Positions 16,621 through 25,483 of a stretch of DNA of 50,546 nt are shown here, piece by piece (the stretch's first letter is position 1; every line of letters begins with the position of its first letter). This stretch comes from Tannerella sp. GTDB taxonomy: Bacteria > Bacteroidota > Bacteroidia > Bacteroidales > Tannerellaceae. The translations under genes were made by a program, and so were the position numbers. The DNA is taken from assembly GCA_031271805.1 (NCBI GenBank), contig JAISUX010000122.1, positions 1-50,546 of the forward strand, given 5' to 3'. Below the pieces are notes generated by a model. It did not search any database and was not told the DNA's origin. It saw only the letters and a list, made by a program, of their open reading frames with translations.

Positions 16621-17082
16621 ATGGAAGAGATACCGGTTTTAAATTCTCACAACAAGGCGGAATATCCGCCCATGCATACGGCAGAGCATATCCTCAATCA
16701 GACGATGGGGCGTATGTTTGGCTGCCCTCGTTCGAAGAACGCGCATATCGAGCGGAAGAAGTCGAAATGCGATTATTACCTCCTTTCGGCGCCTACCGAC
16801 GAGCAGGTGGCCGAAATTGAGAGGCGAGTCAATGAAGTTATCGACAGTCATTTGCCGGTTACGATTGATTTTATGTCCCGTGATGAGGCGGCTAAGTATG
16901 TGGATATGAGCAAGTTGCCTGCAGATGTGTCGGATACCTTGCGTATAGTCAGGGTCGGCGACTACGATGCCTGCGCCTGCATAGGCGAGCATGTCGGCAA
17001 CACTGCGGAAATAGGGCATGTGCGGCTGCTTAACCATGACTTCGAGAACGGCCGGTGGCGGGTGAGGTTTAAGTTGGAATAA
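16621..17082 (+). CDS. AlaX-like tRNA-editing domain protein
   Basis: 153 residues. It matches the zinc-dependent second additional domain of alanyl- and threonyl-tRNA synthetases: HTAEHILNQT gives HxxxH (His19, His23), and CACIGEHVGNT gives CxxxH (Cys120, His124). Stand-alone forms hydrolyse mischarged Ser- or Gly-tRNA(Ala), or related tRNAs, in the cytosol. It lacks the AlaRS-like N-terminal beta-barrel, so it is a short form. Which tRNA it edits cannot be told. pgk follows after 92 bp with its own promoter. Confidence 0.88.
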   Translation: MEEIPVLNSHNKAEYPPMHTAEHILNQTMGRMFGCPRSKNAHIERKKSKCDYYLLSAPTDEQVAEIERRVNEVIDSHLPVTIDFMSRDEAAKYVDMSKLPADVSDTLRIVRVGDYDACACIGEHVGNTAEIGHVRLLNHDFENGRWRVRFKLE

Positions 17083-17096
17083 AAATAAGAAAATCG

Positions 17097-17126
17097 TTTG
17101 ATTCAAGGATTTTTTTATTACCTTTG
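17097..17126 (+). promoter_or_regulatory. Promoter of pgk
   Basis: TTTG (17097-17100), an 18-bp spacer, then TACCTTTG (17119-17126). Confidence 0.65.
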
Positions 17127-17174
17127 CGGCTTCAAAATTGATATTAGACATTAATCATTTTTAAAAGATAAGTT

Positions 17175-18437
17175 ATGCAAACTATTGAAAATTACAATTT
17201 TGCCGGTAAGAAGGCATTTGTACGAGTGGATTTTAACGTTCCGCTCGATGAAAATTTTGTTATCACGGATGATACTCGTATCCGTGCGGCTCTTCCAACA
17301 TTGAAGAAGATACTCGGTGACGGCGGGAGTGTCATCATCGGCTCTCACCTTGGCCGTCCGAAGGGCGTGACCGACAAATTCTCGCTGAAGCATATCCTTG
17401 ATCCTGTGTCCAAGCTGCTCGGTATTGATGTGCAATTTGCCAATGACTGCATCGGCGAGGAGGCTAAGATAAAAGCGGCCTCGTTGCAGCCCGGCGAAGC
17501 GTTGATGCTCGAAAATCTTCGTTTTTATGCCGAAGAAGAGGGTAAGCCCCGCGGTTTGGCCGACGATGCTTCGGACGAGGAAAAAAGCGCCGCCAAAAAA
17601 GCTATCAAGGAAAGTCAAAAGAAATTTACCGAGACATTGGCCTCATACGCAGATGCTTATGTCAATGATGCTTTCGGTACGGCGCACCGCGCCCATGCCT
17701 CGACAGCTCTCATCGCCGCTTACTTCGATGCCGACAACAAGATGTTTGGCTACCTTATGGAAAAAGAAGTCAAGGCGGTAGAGAAAATCCTGAACGACAT
17801 CAACCGTCCTTTCACTGCTATCATGGGCGGTTCTAAGGTGTCTTCAAAGATAGAAATCATTGAAAATCTGCTGAATAAAGTCGATAACCTCATCATTACA
17901 GGCGGTATGACTTACACTTTCAGTAAGGCTAAGGGCGGTAAGATAGGCAATTCTATTTGCGAAGACGACAAGCTCGACCTTGCGCTCGAACTCATAGAAA
18001 AGGCCAAGGCTAAGGGTGTCAATCTCGTCCTCTCGGTCGATGCGAAGATTGCCGACAGTTTCAGCAACGACGCCAATACCGGCTATTCGAGCGTTGATGC
18101 CATACCCGATGGTTGGGAAGGTCTTGATATAGGTCCCGAAACCGAGAAGATCTACGCCGAGGTAATCAAGAAGTCGAAAACCATACTTTGGAATGGTCCG
18201 ACGGGAGTATTTGAATTTGAGAATTTCACTCATGGTTCGCGCAGTGTAGCTGAAGCTATTGTGGAAGCGACAAAGAACGGCGCGTTTTCATTGATAGGCG
18301 GCGGCGATTCTGTCGCTTGCATCAACAAATTCGGTTTGGCCGACGGCGTTTCCTACGTCTCTACAGGTGGAGGCGCTCTTCTCGAAGCTATCGAAGGCAA
18401 AGTCCTGCCCGGTATCGCCGCCATACGCGGATTCTGA
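17175..18437 (+). CDS. pgk: Phosphoglycerate kinase
   Basis: 420 residues, the glycolytic enzyme moving phosphate between 1,3-bisphosphoglycerate and ADP in the cytosol. Motifs: [65 protein letters not shown] and a C-terminal [14 protein letters not shown]. Slightly longer than many family members owing to an insertion near residues 115-145 (lysine-rich, [11 protein letters not shown]). It is preceded by a good promoter and followed by a strong hairpin. Confidence 0.97.
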   Translation: MQTIENYNFAGKKAFVRVDFNVPLDENFVITDDTRIRAALPTLKKILGDGGSVIIGSHLGRPKGVTDKFSLKHILDPVSKLLGIDVQFANDCIGEEAKIKAASLQPGEALMLENLRFYAEEEGKPRGLADDASDEEKSAAKKAIKESQKKFTETLASYADAYVNDAFGTAHRAHASTALIAAYFDADNKMFGYLMEKEVKAVEKILNDINRPFTAIMGGSKVSSKIEIIENLLNKVDNLIITGGMTYTFSKAKGGKIGNSICEDDKLDLALELIEKAKAKGVNLVLSVDAKIADSFSNDANTGYSSVDAIPDGWEGLDIGPETEKIYAEVIKKSKTILWNGPTGVFEFENFTHGSRSVAEAIVEATKNGAFSLIGGGDSVACINKFGLADGVSYVSTGGGALLEAIEGKVLPGIAAIRGF

Positions 18438-18454
18438 CACAATAAAACTTTATG

Positions 18455-18482
18455 CCCCCGCTTTCGCATGAGAAAGCGGGGG
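18455..18482 (+). terminator. Strong hairpin after pgk without a T tract
   Basis: Perfect 11-bp GC-rich stem, CCCCCGCTTTC / GAAAGCGGGGG, with a 6-nt loop (GCATGA), 17 bp after the pgk stop. No run of T follows, so it may be an atypical terminator or a transcript-stabilising hairpin. Confidence 0.6.
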
Positions 18483-18504
18483 ATATCGGCGCAAACATCG
18501 GGAA

Positions 18505-18512
18505 TATGTTTG
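18505..18512 (+). promoter_or_regulatory. -7 element of the hybrid two-component gene
   Basis: TATGTTTG, 23 bp before the start codon. No clear -33 element. Confidence 0.45.
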
Positions 18513-18535
18513 GTCAAGTATGATATTTCGGACGC

Positions 18536-21500
18536 ATGAAGGTATGTAATTCTATATGGCTGTTTTTAGTGATGCTGTCCTTGTCAATCACTTGCTTAGG
18601 ACAGCAAAGTCTTGAGTTTGACCATATTAGCGATAGGGACGGCTTGTCACAGAATACCGTCAGGTGTATTATTCAGGACAGGACGGGCTTTATGTGGTTC
18701 GGCACTATCAACGGTCTGAACCGCTATAACGGCAGGGAATTTGCCGTAATACGTTCGCAGCCCGACGGCTCGGAAACGATAAACGATAACCGCATACGTC
18801 TCATGGCCGAAGACCATGACGGATACCTTTGGATGCGCACAATGGGTAATACGGTTCAGTGCTATGACCCTAAAAAAGAGCGTTTTGTTGATTATAATAT
18901 CGGTGGCGACAAGCATTTTATCAACAGGAATATTGCGTCGAACGGCGATGTGTGGCTTTGGGGCAGGTATGGCGGCGCATGTCGTGTCATACATCAGGCT
19001 GACGGTTTACAGTCAATATATTACGGGCAAAATGAAATCGGTTCGCGACGTGTCAATTTCGTTCATGAAGATTTTATACACCGTATTATTATAGGTACCG
19101 ACCGGAGTGTCTTTGTCGTAGATAAAGATCAGCCAATCAAGGTTTTAGATGAGGGATTTGTGTTTATTCACGAGTATGGTGAAAATCTATATCTTATTAA
19201 CGAAGAACATATTATTGTTTTTAATCCTTCTACTCGCGAGGTTGTTTCGGAAATTCCTTATATGCGTGAGCCGCCGACATTGAATATGACCTCTATGCCC
19301 GATTCAGGCATAATTTTGATAGCCACGCGGACACAAATGTTGGCCTTGGATTGCAAAAACAACAATTTTATCTCAGCCGAGCAGCTATTTAACGGCGAAA
19401 CAGTCAATAATGCAACGTTTATCACTGATAATAAGGGCAATACTTATGTTTATAATCTTACCGGTGTGCTGTGGCGTTACACTAACGGCAGGCGCTTTTT
19501 AAAATACAACCTCATACCGCCGCATATTCTCGCCAACATTGATGCGGAACGTTATGAAGTATATCACGATTCCCGTGATATATTGTGGATTACGACTTAT
19601 GGCAACGGGCTTTTTGCGCTTAACCTGAACTATGGGGACGCCTCGTTGCAACATTATACCATGGATAACAGCGCATTGCCGTCGAATCATTTGCTTTGTG
19701 TGACCGAAGATCGTTCAGGCGAGATTTGGGTAGGCACCGAATTTGCCGGTACAAGCAGGATTTCGGTTAGCGATTATCCCGTCGATATTTTATATCCATC
19801 TGATAATGAGGGATATAATCGCAATAATGCTGTGCGTTTGATATATGAAGATTCGCAGGGGCGGTTTTGGCTGGGTACGCGCGGAGGTTCATTGCATGTC
19901 TATGACAGTCAATTACGCAAAATTAAAGAACATCGTATAGACGGCGGCTTGCCTTTTTGTATGCTGGAAGATCATAGCGGAAGACTTTGGCTGGGCACTC
20001 GCGGTAAAGGTATTTTGCTCTTTCCCCCGTCGGGCGACAAGCCGGAACGGGTGTATAATCTCAATGAAAATCAGCAATATACGGGTAGTAACAGCGTATT
20101 CGATATCCTGATTGACAGGAAGAATCGGCTTTGGGCGGCTACTTTCGGCGGCGGATTGCATTATGCTCAGCTGGATGATGCGCAACCTGTTTTTAATCAG
20201 ATCGTTATGCGCACGAACAGTCAGGATCAGACACGTGTTATCCTGCAAGACCACGAGGGCATTATATGGACCGGCACAAACGAAGGCGTTATCGCGTTTG
20301 ACCCTGATTCACTGATAAACGATCCTACCTGTTACGTCAATTTTCGTTATGAAGCCGACAATGACAGTTCGCTGAATAACAACGAAGTAAAGGCTGTTTT
20401 TGAGGACAGTCGGGGATGGTTATGGTTCGGTACGACAGGTGGCGGTTTGAACCTGCTAATGCGTCGTCAACCCCTTGCACGCTCATGGTTTCGTCATTTC
20501 AACGCCTATAACGGCCTGTCGAACGAGGTGATACAGAGCATTCTCGAAGACGACAATGGCAATATCTGGGTTAGTACCGAAGGCGGTAGCGGCATTGCGC
20601 GGTTTAACCCCGAAACCGAGCGCTTTGAAAACTTCAGGCTATCGAACAGTAAACAAGGCAATCTGTTTAATGAAGCCGCACGCTGGAAAAAGTCAAGCGG
20701 CGAGCTGATATTCGGCAGTTATTCGGGTGTTTTTATCTTCGACCCTTCAAAAATCAAAAACAATATTTATGCCCCGCCTGTTGTGATTACAGGACTGAAA
20801 ATCAATGGTATAAATGTTTATCCCGGCGACCGCAACTCGCCTCTGCACGAAAGCATCTCTACTACGCGCGAAATACGCCTCCGGCACGATCAAAACTCGT
20901 TTAATCTTGAGTTTGCGATGCTCAATTTTCATTCCTCGGCATTTAATCAATATACCTGTTTTCTTGATGGTTATGAGCGTGAGCCTAACCCCGTAACCCG
21001 TCATAATGCAGTAGCTTATCGTAACCTGCCGTCGGGCGAATATACTTTTCGCGTTAAAGGCAGCAACAGTTTCGGTGTCTGGAACGATAGCGATACTGAG
21101 CTGAAAATAACCGTTTTACCGCCGTTTTGGAAAACCATCTGGGCATATATCTTTTATATTTTAGCATTAATCATCGTCGCATATACCACATTCAGAATTA
21201 TAGTTAAAATCAATCGTTTACATGCCGAAGTCGTTGTTGAAAAGCAACTTACGGAATACAAACTGCGTTTTTTTACTAATATCTCGCACGAGTTTAGGAC
21301 GCCTCTGACGATTATCAACGGTGCCATTGAGAATTTATCGGCTCTCCGCGACCTGCCTGCCGCCGCGTTGCGTCATGTTGGGCAAATAACCAAGAGTTCG
21401 GCGCGTCTGATGCGACTTATCGACCAGTTGTTGGAATTTCGCAAACTGCAGAACCGCAAACTTGAGTTGCAAGTTGAGCGCACGGAAGTGGTTGACTTTT

Positions 21501-22774
21501 TCCGAGATATTTGCCGTACTTTCAATGAATCGGCTGAACGCAAGGGGATTGACTTGCAATTTGAATCATATTTCCGGCATCACGAGATGCTGATTGACAG
21601 AGGAAAGTGCGATAAGATTGCATGGAATCTGCTCTCCAATGCTATGAAATATACGCCGCAAGGTGGCACAATCAAGGTGAAAGTGGATATTTCGGAGGCC
21701 GACGACCGTATGATTTTAAGCGTTGCCGACAGTGGTTCTGGAGTGCCTAAAGAGAAGCAATCATCTCTTTTTGAGCGTTTTGCGCAGTTGGATTCGACTG
21801 TCGGCGGCACGGGCGTAGGATTGCACCTGACCGCCGAACTTGCCGTGATCCACAAGGGCAAAGTCGAGTATTGCGATTCTAAAGAGCTTGGCGGTGCATG
21901 TTTCAAGGTCAGTTTGCCGCTCGCCGACAGCAATTATGCCGATAATAATCACTTCAACCATGTCGAACAATCCGTCGATGATAACAATGAAGAGCTCGAT
22001 GCGGCATCCTTATTATTAGCTAATTACAGGATACTTGTCATTGAAGACGAGACCGAAGTGCGCGATTTCATTGCCGGTCAGTTGGCTGATCATTTCAGTG
22101 TCATAACGGCAAAAGACGGTACGGAGGGGCTTGAACAGGCCTCGAAGGAGCAGCCTGATTTGATAGTGTGCGACGTTATGATGCCGGGTGTGAGCGGTTT
22201 CGAGGTCACACGACGTTTAAAAGGTGATTTTCTGACCAGCCATCTCCCGATAATCCTGCTCACAGCCCATTCGTCGGAGGAATATCAACTTAAAGGCTTC
22301 AATGCGGGAGCCGATGCCTATATTACTAAACCATTCAGTACCAAATACTTGATAACGCGAATCATCAAACTCATCGAGCAGCGTGAGAAGTTACGCCTTA
22401 AGTTCGCACAGGAACCCGGTGCGCCCAAACATTTGATTACGTTTACCGACAGCGATAAGGAATTTCTCGAAAAGATAGACTTGCTGATAGAGAAAAACAT
22501 TGATAATGCTAACTTTACGATAGTTGAGTTTGTGCGTACCGTCGGCATAGGACGTACGAATTTCTTCAAAAAAGTGAAAGGTATTACAGGACATTCGCCG
22601 AATGAATACATGCGAATTGTCCGATTGAAAAAGGCTGCCGAGATGCTTGCCGAGGGCAACCTGAACGTATCCGAGATAGCTTACCGTGTCGGATTTGACG
22701 ATCCGTTCTATTTCAGCAAATGCTTCAAGGCGCAGTTCGGCAAAGCGCCTACGAAGTATTTGAATACTACCTGA
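18536..22774 (+). CDS. Hybrid two-component system sensor-regulator (HTCS)
   Basis: 1412 residues in one chain. In order: a signal peptide (about 1-22), a periplasmic sensor of two-component propeller repeats (DRTGFMWFGTINGLNRYNG, then similar D.xG.xWxGT units to about 740), a Y_Y_Y domain (about 790-860), a membrane helix (868-888), HisKA with phospho-acceptor His918 in ISHEFRTPLT, HATPase_c (WNLLSNAMKY, DSGSGVP, GGTGVGLHL), a receiver with Asp1213 in VCDVMMPG, and an AraC-type HTH (about 1300-1412). These proteins sense glycan fragments in the periplasm and switch on polysaccharide-use genes. The convergent GH28 gene suggests pectic ligands. No SusC/SusD pair is nearby, so the target genes may be elsewhere. 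Confidence 0.97.
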   Translation: MKVCNSIWLFLVMLSLSITCLGQQSLEFDHISDRDGLSQNTVRCIIQDRTGFMWFGTINGLNRYNGREFAVIRSQPDGSETINDNRIRLMAEDHDGYLWMRTMGNTVQCYDPKKERFVDYNIGGDKHFINRNIASNGDVWLWGRYGGACRVIHQADGLQSIYYGQNEIGSRRVNFVHEDFIHRIIIGTDRSVFVVDKDQPIKVLDEGFVFIHEYGENLYLINEEHIIVFNPSTREVVSEIPYMREPPTLNMTSMPDSGIILIATRTQMLALDCKNNNFISAEQLFNGETVNNATFITDNKGNTYVYNLTGVLWRYTNGRRFLKYNLIPPHILANIDAERYEVYHDSRDILWITTYGNGLFALNLNYGDASLQHYTMDNSALPSNHLLCVTEDRSGEIWVGTEFAGTSRISVSDYPVDILYPSDNEGYNRNNAVRLIYEDSQGRFWLGTRGGSLHVYDSQLRKIKEHRIDGGLPFCMLEDHSGRLWLGTRGKGILLFPPSGDKPERVYNLNENQQYTGSNSVFDILIDRKNRLWAATFGGGLHYAQLDDAQPVFNQIVMRTNSQDQTRVILQDHEGIIWTGTNEGVIAFDPDSLINDPTCYVNFRYEADNDSSLNNNEVKAVFEDSRGWLWFGTTGGGLNLLMRRQPLARSWFRHFNAYNGLSNEVIQSILEDDNGNIWVSTEGGSGIARFNPETERFENFRLSNSKQGNLFNEAARWKKSSGELIFGSYSGVFIFDPSKIKNNIYAPPVVITGLKINGINVYPGDRNSPLHESISTTREIRLRHDQNSFNLEFAMLNFHSSAFNQYTCFLDGYEREPNPVTRHNAVAYRNLPSGEYTFRVKGSNSFGVWNDSDTELKITVLPPFWKTIWAYIFYILALIIVAYTTFRIIVKINRLHAEVVVEKQLTEYKLRFFTNISHEFRTPLTIINGAIENLSALRDLPAAALRHVGQITKSSARLMRLIDQLLEFRKLQNRKLELQVERTEVVDFFRDICRTFNESAERKGIDLQFESYFRHHEMLIDRGKCDKIAWNLLSNAMKYTPQGGTIKVKVDISEADDRMILSVADSGSGVPKEKQSSLFERFAQLDSTVGGTGVGLHLTAELAVIHKGKVEYCDSKELGGACFKVSLPLADSNYADNNHFNHVEQSVDDNNEELDAASLLLANYRILVIEDETEVRDFIAGQLADHFSVITAKDGTEGLEQASKEQPDLIVCDVMMPGVSGFEVTRRLKGDFLTSHLPIILLTAHSSEEYQLKGFNAGADAYITKPFSTKYLITRIIKLIEQREKLRLKFAQEPGAPKHLITFTDSDKEFLEKIDLLIEKNIDNANFTIVEFVRTVGIGRTNFFKKVKGITGHSPNEYMRIVRLKKAAEMLAEGNLNVSEIAYRVGFDDPFYFSKCFKAQFGKAPTKYLNTT

Positions 22775-24074
22775 TTATAAACCTCTCGATCACATCGCGT
22801 TGAATCTCGTCGTCAACTGCCTGTATATCAAGATTTTCAAATATAAAATCCGACAGGCGGTATTGTTCGGAGGAGCTGACGTTGAACATCGTATTGCATT
22901 TCAGCCGGAGATTTCGCAAGGTGATGTTTGAAGCATAAGAGAGCGGAATTTCGCTTTGTCCCTTGAGGTCAAAAAACTGTGTCCAAGGCTTGATAAACAG
23001 CATATTATTAACTTCGCCTGTTATATCGCTCACAGTGATATATTCGTAATTTTGCGGCGTGTCCGGACGCATTTTTAGCCACAGAAGTCGCTCGGTATCA
23101 GCTATTTTACAACGGCGTAGAATGATATTGCGGTTGTGAATCGCTTCGCTGCCGCAGGTCAGGGCGCTATGGCAAAAACCGTAGGTACAGTCTTCGATTA
23201 TGATATTGTAATTACCACCGTTGTCGGGATTTTTGTCGGCTGTCGGGCCTTTCCCGCCCTTGAGTGCAATTGCATCGTCATTAACGGAGAAGAAACAGTT
23301 TTTAATCAGCACGTTATGACATGCGTCTATGTCAACAGCGTCCGAACTTGGGGCTTTGACCGGACTTGCGGGCGCAAAGATATGTAATCCGAGCAATTTT
23401 ACATTTTTGCATTTATATAGGTGAGTCGTCCAAAACGGCGAGTTAATAAGCTTTACATCAGACAGTTGTATGTCATTACAGTTTGAAATATAGACCAACC
23501 GCGGGCGCATCTCGTCCATGTTTGTGCATTGCGGGTTAAATTCGCGCCTAAGCCAGAACGCTTTCCAATAGCGCAGACCGTTGCCGTTGATTGTCCCTTT
23601 GCCGGAAATCGTGAACCCATCTACGCGGTCAACATTCACTAACGCCGCGAAATACTTCACTGTTTGTCCTTCGATGCGAGTTATAAGCAGTTTGAAGTTG
23701 CTGATGTCGTCACTTCCTTTTAGTGTTGCGCCTTCTTCAATATGCAGGTGTGTGCCAGGTTTGAAAAAAAGCGACCCGCTAAGGTATGTTCCGGCCGGTA
23801 TGACGACCACCCCGCCGCCGTTATCCGCCGCCATGTCAATAACTGCCTGGATTTCTGTCGTTTGTAAAACGAGGCTGTCATTCTTTACGCCGTAATCGGT
23901 TATCCGGTAGGGTTTTCCGAGTTTCTTTACGTCGGTTTTATTTGTTTCGCCGAACCATGCCGGAACAGGCAAGCCGTCGGGAAAAGTATCCCGCCGGTTT
24001 TGTGCGGCAGTATTATTGGCTAATACGACAAAAAACAGACATAAAATTCCGATAAATAATTCTTTAATTCCCAT
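22767..24074 (-). CDS. Glycoside hydrolase family 28 protein (polygalacturonase-like)
   Basis: 435 residues. A signal peptide (cleavage near residue 24, TAAQ) predicts export to the periplasm or surface. Right-handed beta-helix repeats are obvious. GH28 catalytic elements: SSDAVDID (counterpart of the NTD motif), VNDDAIALKGG with the paired Asp, HSALTCGSEA (counterpart of the GHG motif) and RLLWLKMRP (counterpart of RIK). The enzyme is expected to hydrolyse galacturonan or rhamnogalacturonan linkages; which one is not determined. It is convergent with the HTCS gene, the two overlapping by 8 bp. It has its own -7 element. Confidence 0.93.
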   Translation of the reverse strand: MGIKELFIGILCLFFVVLANNTAAQNRRDTFPDGLPVPAWFGETNKTDVKKLGKPYRITDYGVKNDSLVLQTTEIQAVIDMAADNGGGVVVIPAGTYLSGSLFFKPGTHLHIEEGATLKGSDDISNFKLLITRIEGQTVKYFAALVNVDRVDGFTISGKGTINGNGLRYWKAFWLRREFNPQCTNMDEMRPRLVYISNCNDIQLSDVKLINSPFWTTHLYKCKNVKLLGLHIFAPASPVKAPSSDAVDIDACHNVLIKNCFFSVNDDAIALKGGKGPTADKNPDNGGNYNIIIEDCTYGFCHSALTCGSEAIHNRNIILRRCKIADTERLLWLKMRPDTPQNYEYITVSDITGEVNNMLFIKPWTQFFDLKGQSEIPLSYASNITLRNLRLKCNTMFNVSSSEQYRLSDFIFENLDIQAVDDEIQRDVIERFIIR

Positions 24075-24095
24075 GTTAATTCATTTTTTATGATG

Positions 24096-24103
24096 CAAAG
24101 ATA
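24096..24103 (-). promoter_or_regulatory. -7 element of the GH28 gene
   Basis: TATCTTTG on the minus strand, 21 bp upstream of the start. The -33 element is poor, as expected for an activator-dependent promoter. Confidence 0.5.
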
Positions 24104-24165
24104 ACAAGAAGTATTTTCATCGACCATGAAAAATTGTCCGAAAAACATGGAAAATAGTATTTTTT

Positions 24166-25473
24166 TTAAGATAAATCCGCCATAAAGTCTTTAAATTCCT
24201 TAAAATCCTTACCGAGAGTGACGGATTGCTTCTCTCCCGACATGAAAGCGCGGAGTTTAGCCGGAATTTCAATATCGGTATTGAGGATGCCGTCAACTGT
24301 TTCCTTGAATTTGGCTGGGTGAGCCGTTTCGAGGAAAATACCTGTTTCGTCGGGTTTGAGGTCTTTAACAAGCGCCTGGTAGCCGCAAGCGCCGTGAGGA
24401 TCAAGCAGATAGCGATGTTCGCCCCATACGCGGCGGATGGTCGAAGCGATTTGGGTGTTGTCGTAAGCGGCGCCGGATATCAGGGTTGATATGGTTGTGT
24501 GGTTGTGATCGAAGAGGTCGAGAATACGGGCGAAATTGCTCGGATTGCCGACGTCCATTGCATTTGCGTAAGTCTCAACGGACGGGCGGGGTGTATAGAC
24601 GCCGGTGCGCAGGTATTCGAGGAATACGTCGTTGCTGTTGTTGGCGGCGATAAAGCGTTTTACGGGTAAGCCCATTTTGTAGGCGAAAAGTCCGGCGGTG
24701 AGATTGCCGAAGTTACCGCTCGGGACGCAGACCGCGAGACGTTCGGCAAGGCCTTGGCGGTCTAACTGAGCGTAGGCGTTGAAATAATAAAACGACTGTG
24801 GCAGGAATCTTGCGACATTGATGGAATTTGCTGACGTGAGGCGCATACGGGCGTTGAGTTCGGCGTCAACAAAAGCTGCTTTTACGAGCGCCTGGCAGTC
24901 GTCGAATGTCCCGTCTATTTCGAGGGCGGTGATGTTTTTCCCAAGGGTTGTGAACTGACATTCCTGTATCGGACTGACTTTTCCTTTGGGATAAAGCACG
25001 AAGACATGTATGCCTTCGACGCCGAGGAAGCCGTTAGCGACCGCGCCACCGGTGTCGCCGGAAGTAGCGACAAGGACGTTTATTTCGTTATCAGACCCAC
25101 TGCGGCGGACAAAATAGCCCAATACACGCGCCATGAAACGTGCGCCGACGTCCTTGAAGGCGAGCGTAGGGCCGTGAAAAAGTTCGAGAGTATAGATATT
25201 GTCGGCGATATGGACTACCGGAGTGTCGAAAGTCAATGTGTCGGCAACGATTTGCGAAAGGCTGTCGTGTGGGATATCCTCGCCGAAGAATGCCTGGGCA
25301 ACAGTATCCGAAATCTCGACAAAAGTCTTGTCCTTAAAGCCCTTGATCGTATCCGACGACAGTGTAGGAACCCTATCCGGCATGTATAGCCCTTTGTCGG
25401 GCGCAAGGCTGTGGATTACAACTTCTTCCAAGGACACATTTTCGACTTGTCCGTTTGTACTATAATATGTCAT
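24166..25473 (-). CDS. thrC: Threonine synthase
   Basis: 435 residues, a PLP enzyme converting O-phosphohomoserine to threonine in the cytosol. Motifs: MTYYSTNG at the start, LFHGPTLAFKDVGARF with the PLP Lys, ATSGDTGGAVANGF, CVPSGNFGNLTAGL and DPHGACGYQAL. The start at 25473 was chosen because thrA ends only 10 bp upstream and the conserved N-terminus begins there. Operon with thrA. No homoserine kinase or ApgM-type gene sits between the two. Confidence 0.95.
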   Translation of the reverse strand: MTYYSTNGQVENVSLEEVVIHSLAPDKGLYMPDRVPTLSSDTIKGFKDKTFVEISDTVAQAFFGEDIPHDSLSQIVADTLTFDTPVVHIADNIYTLELFHGPTLAFKDVGARFMARVLGYFVRRSGSDNEINVLVATSGDTGGAVANGFLGVEGIHVFVLYPKGKVSPIQECQFTTLGKNITALEIDGTFDDCQALVKAAFVDAELNARMRLTSANSINVARFLPQSFYYFNAYAQLDRQGLAERLAVCVPSGNFGNLTAGLFAYKMGLPVKRFIAANNSNDVFLEYLRTGVYTPRPSVETYANAMDVGNPSNFARILDLFDHNHTTISTLISGAAYDNTQIASTIRRVWGEHRYLLDPHGACGYQALVKDLKPDETGIFLETAHPAKFKETVDGILNTDIEIPAKLRAFMSGEKQSVTLGKDFKEFKDFMADLS

Positions 25474-25483
25474 AATTATCTTA

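Noticed and set aside
15774-16820. Open frame of 348 codons on the plus strand opposite nrnA
   Set aside because: It is antisense to a clear DHH-family gene and shows no recognisable protein features.
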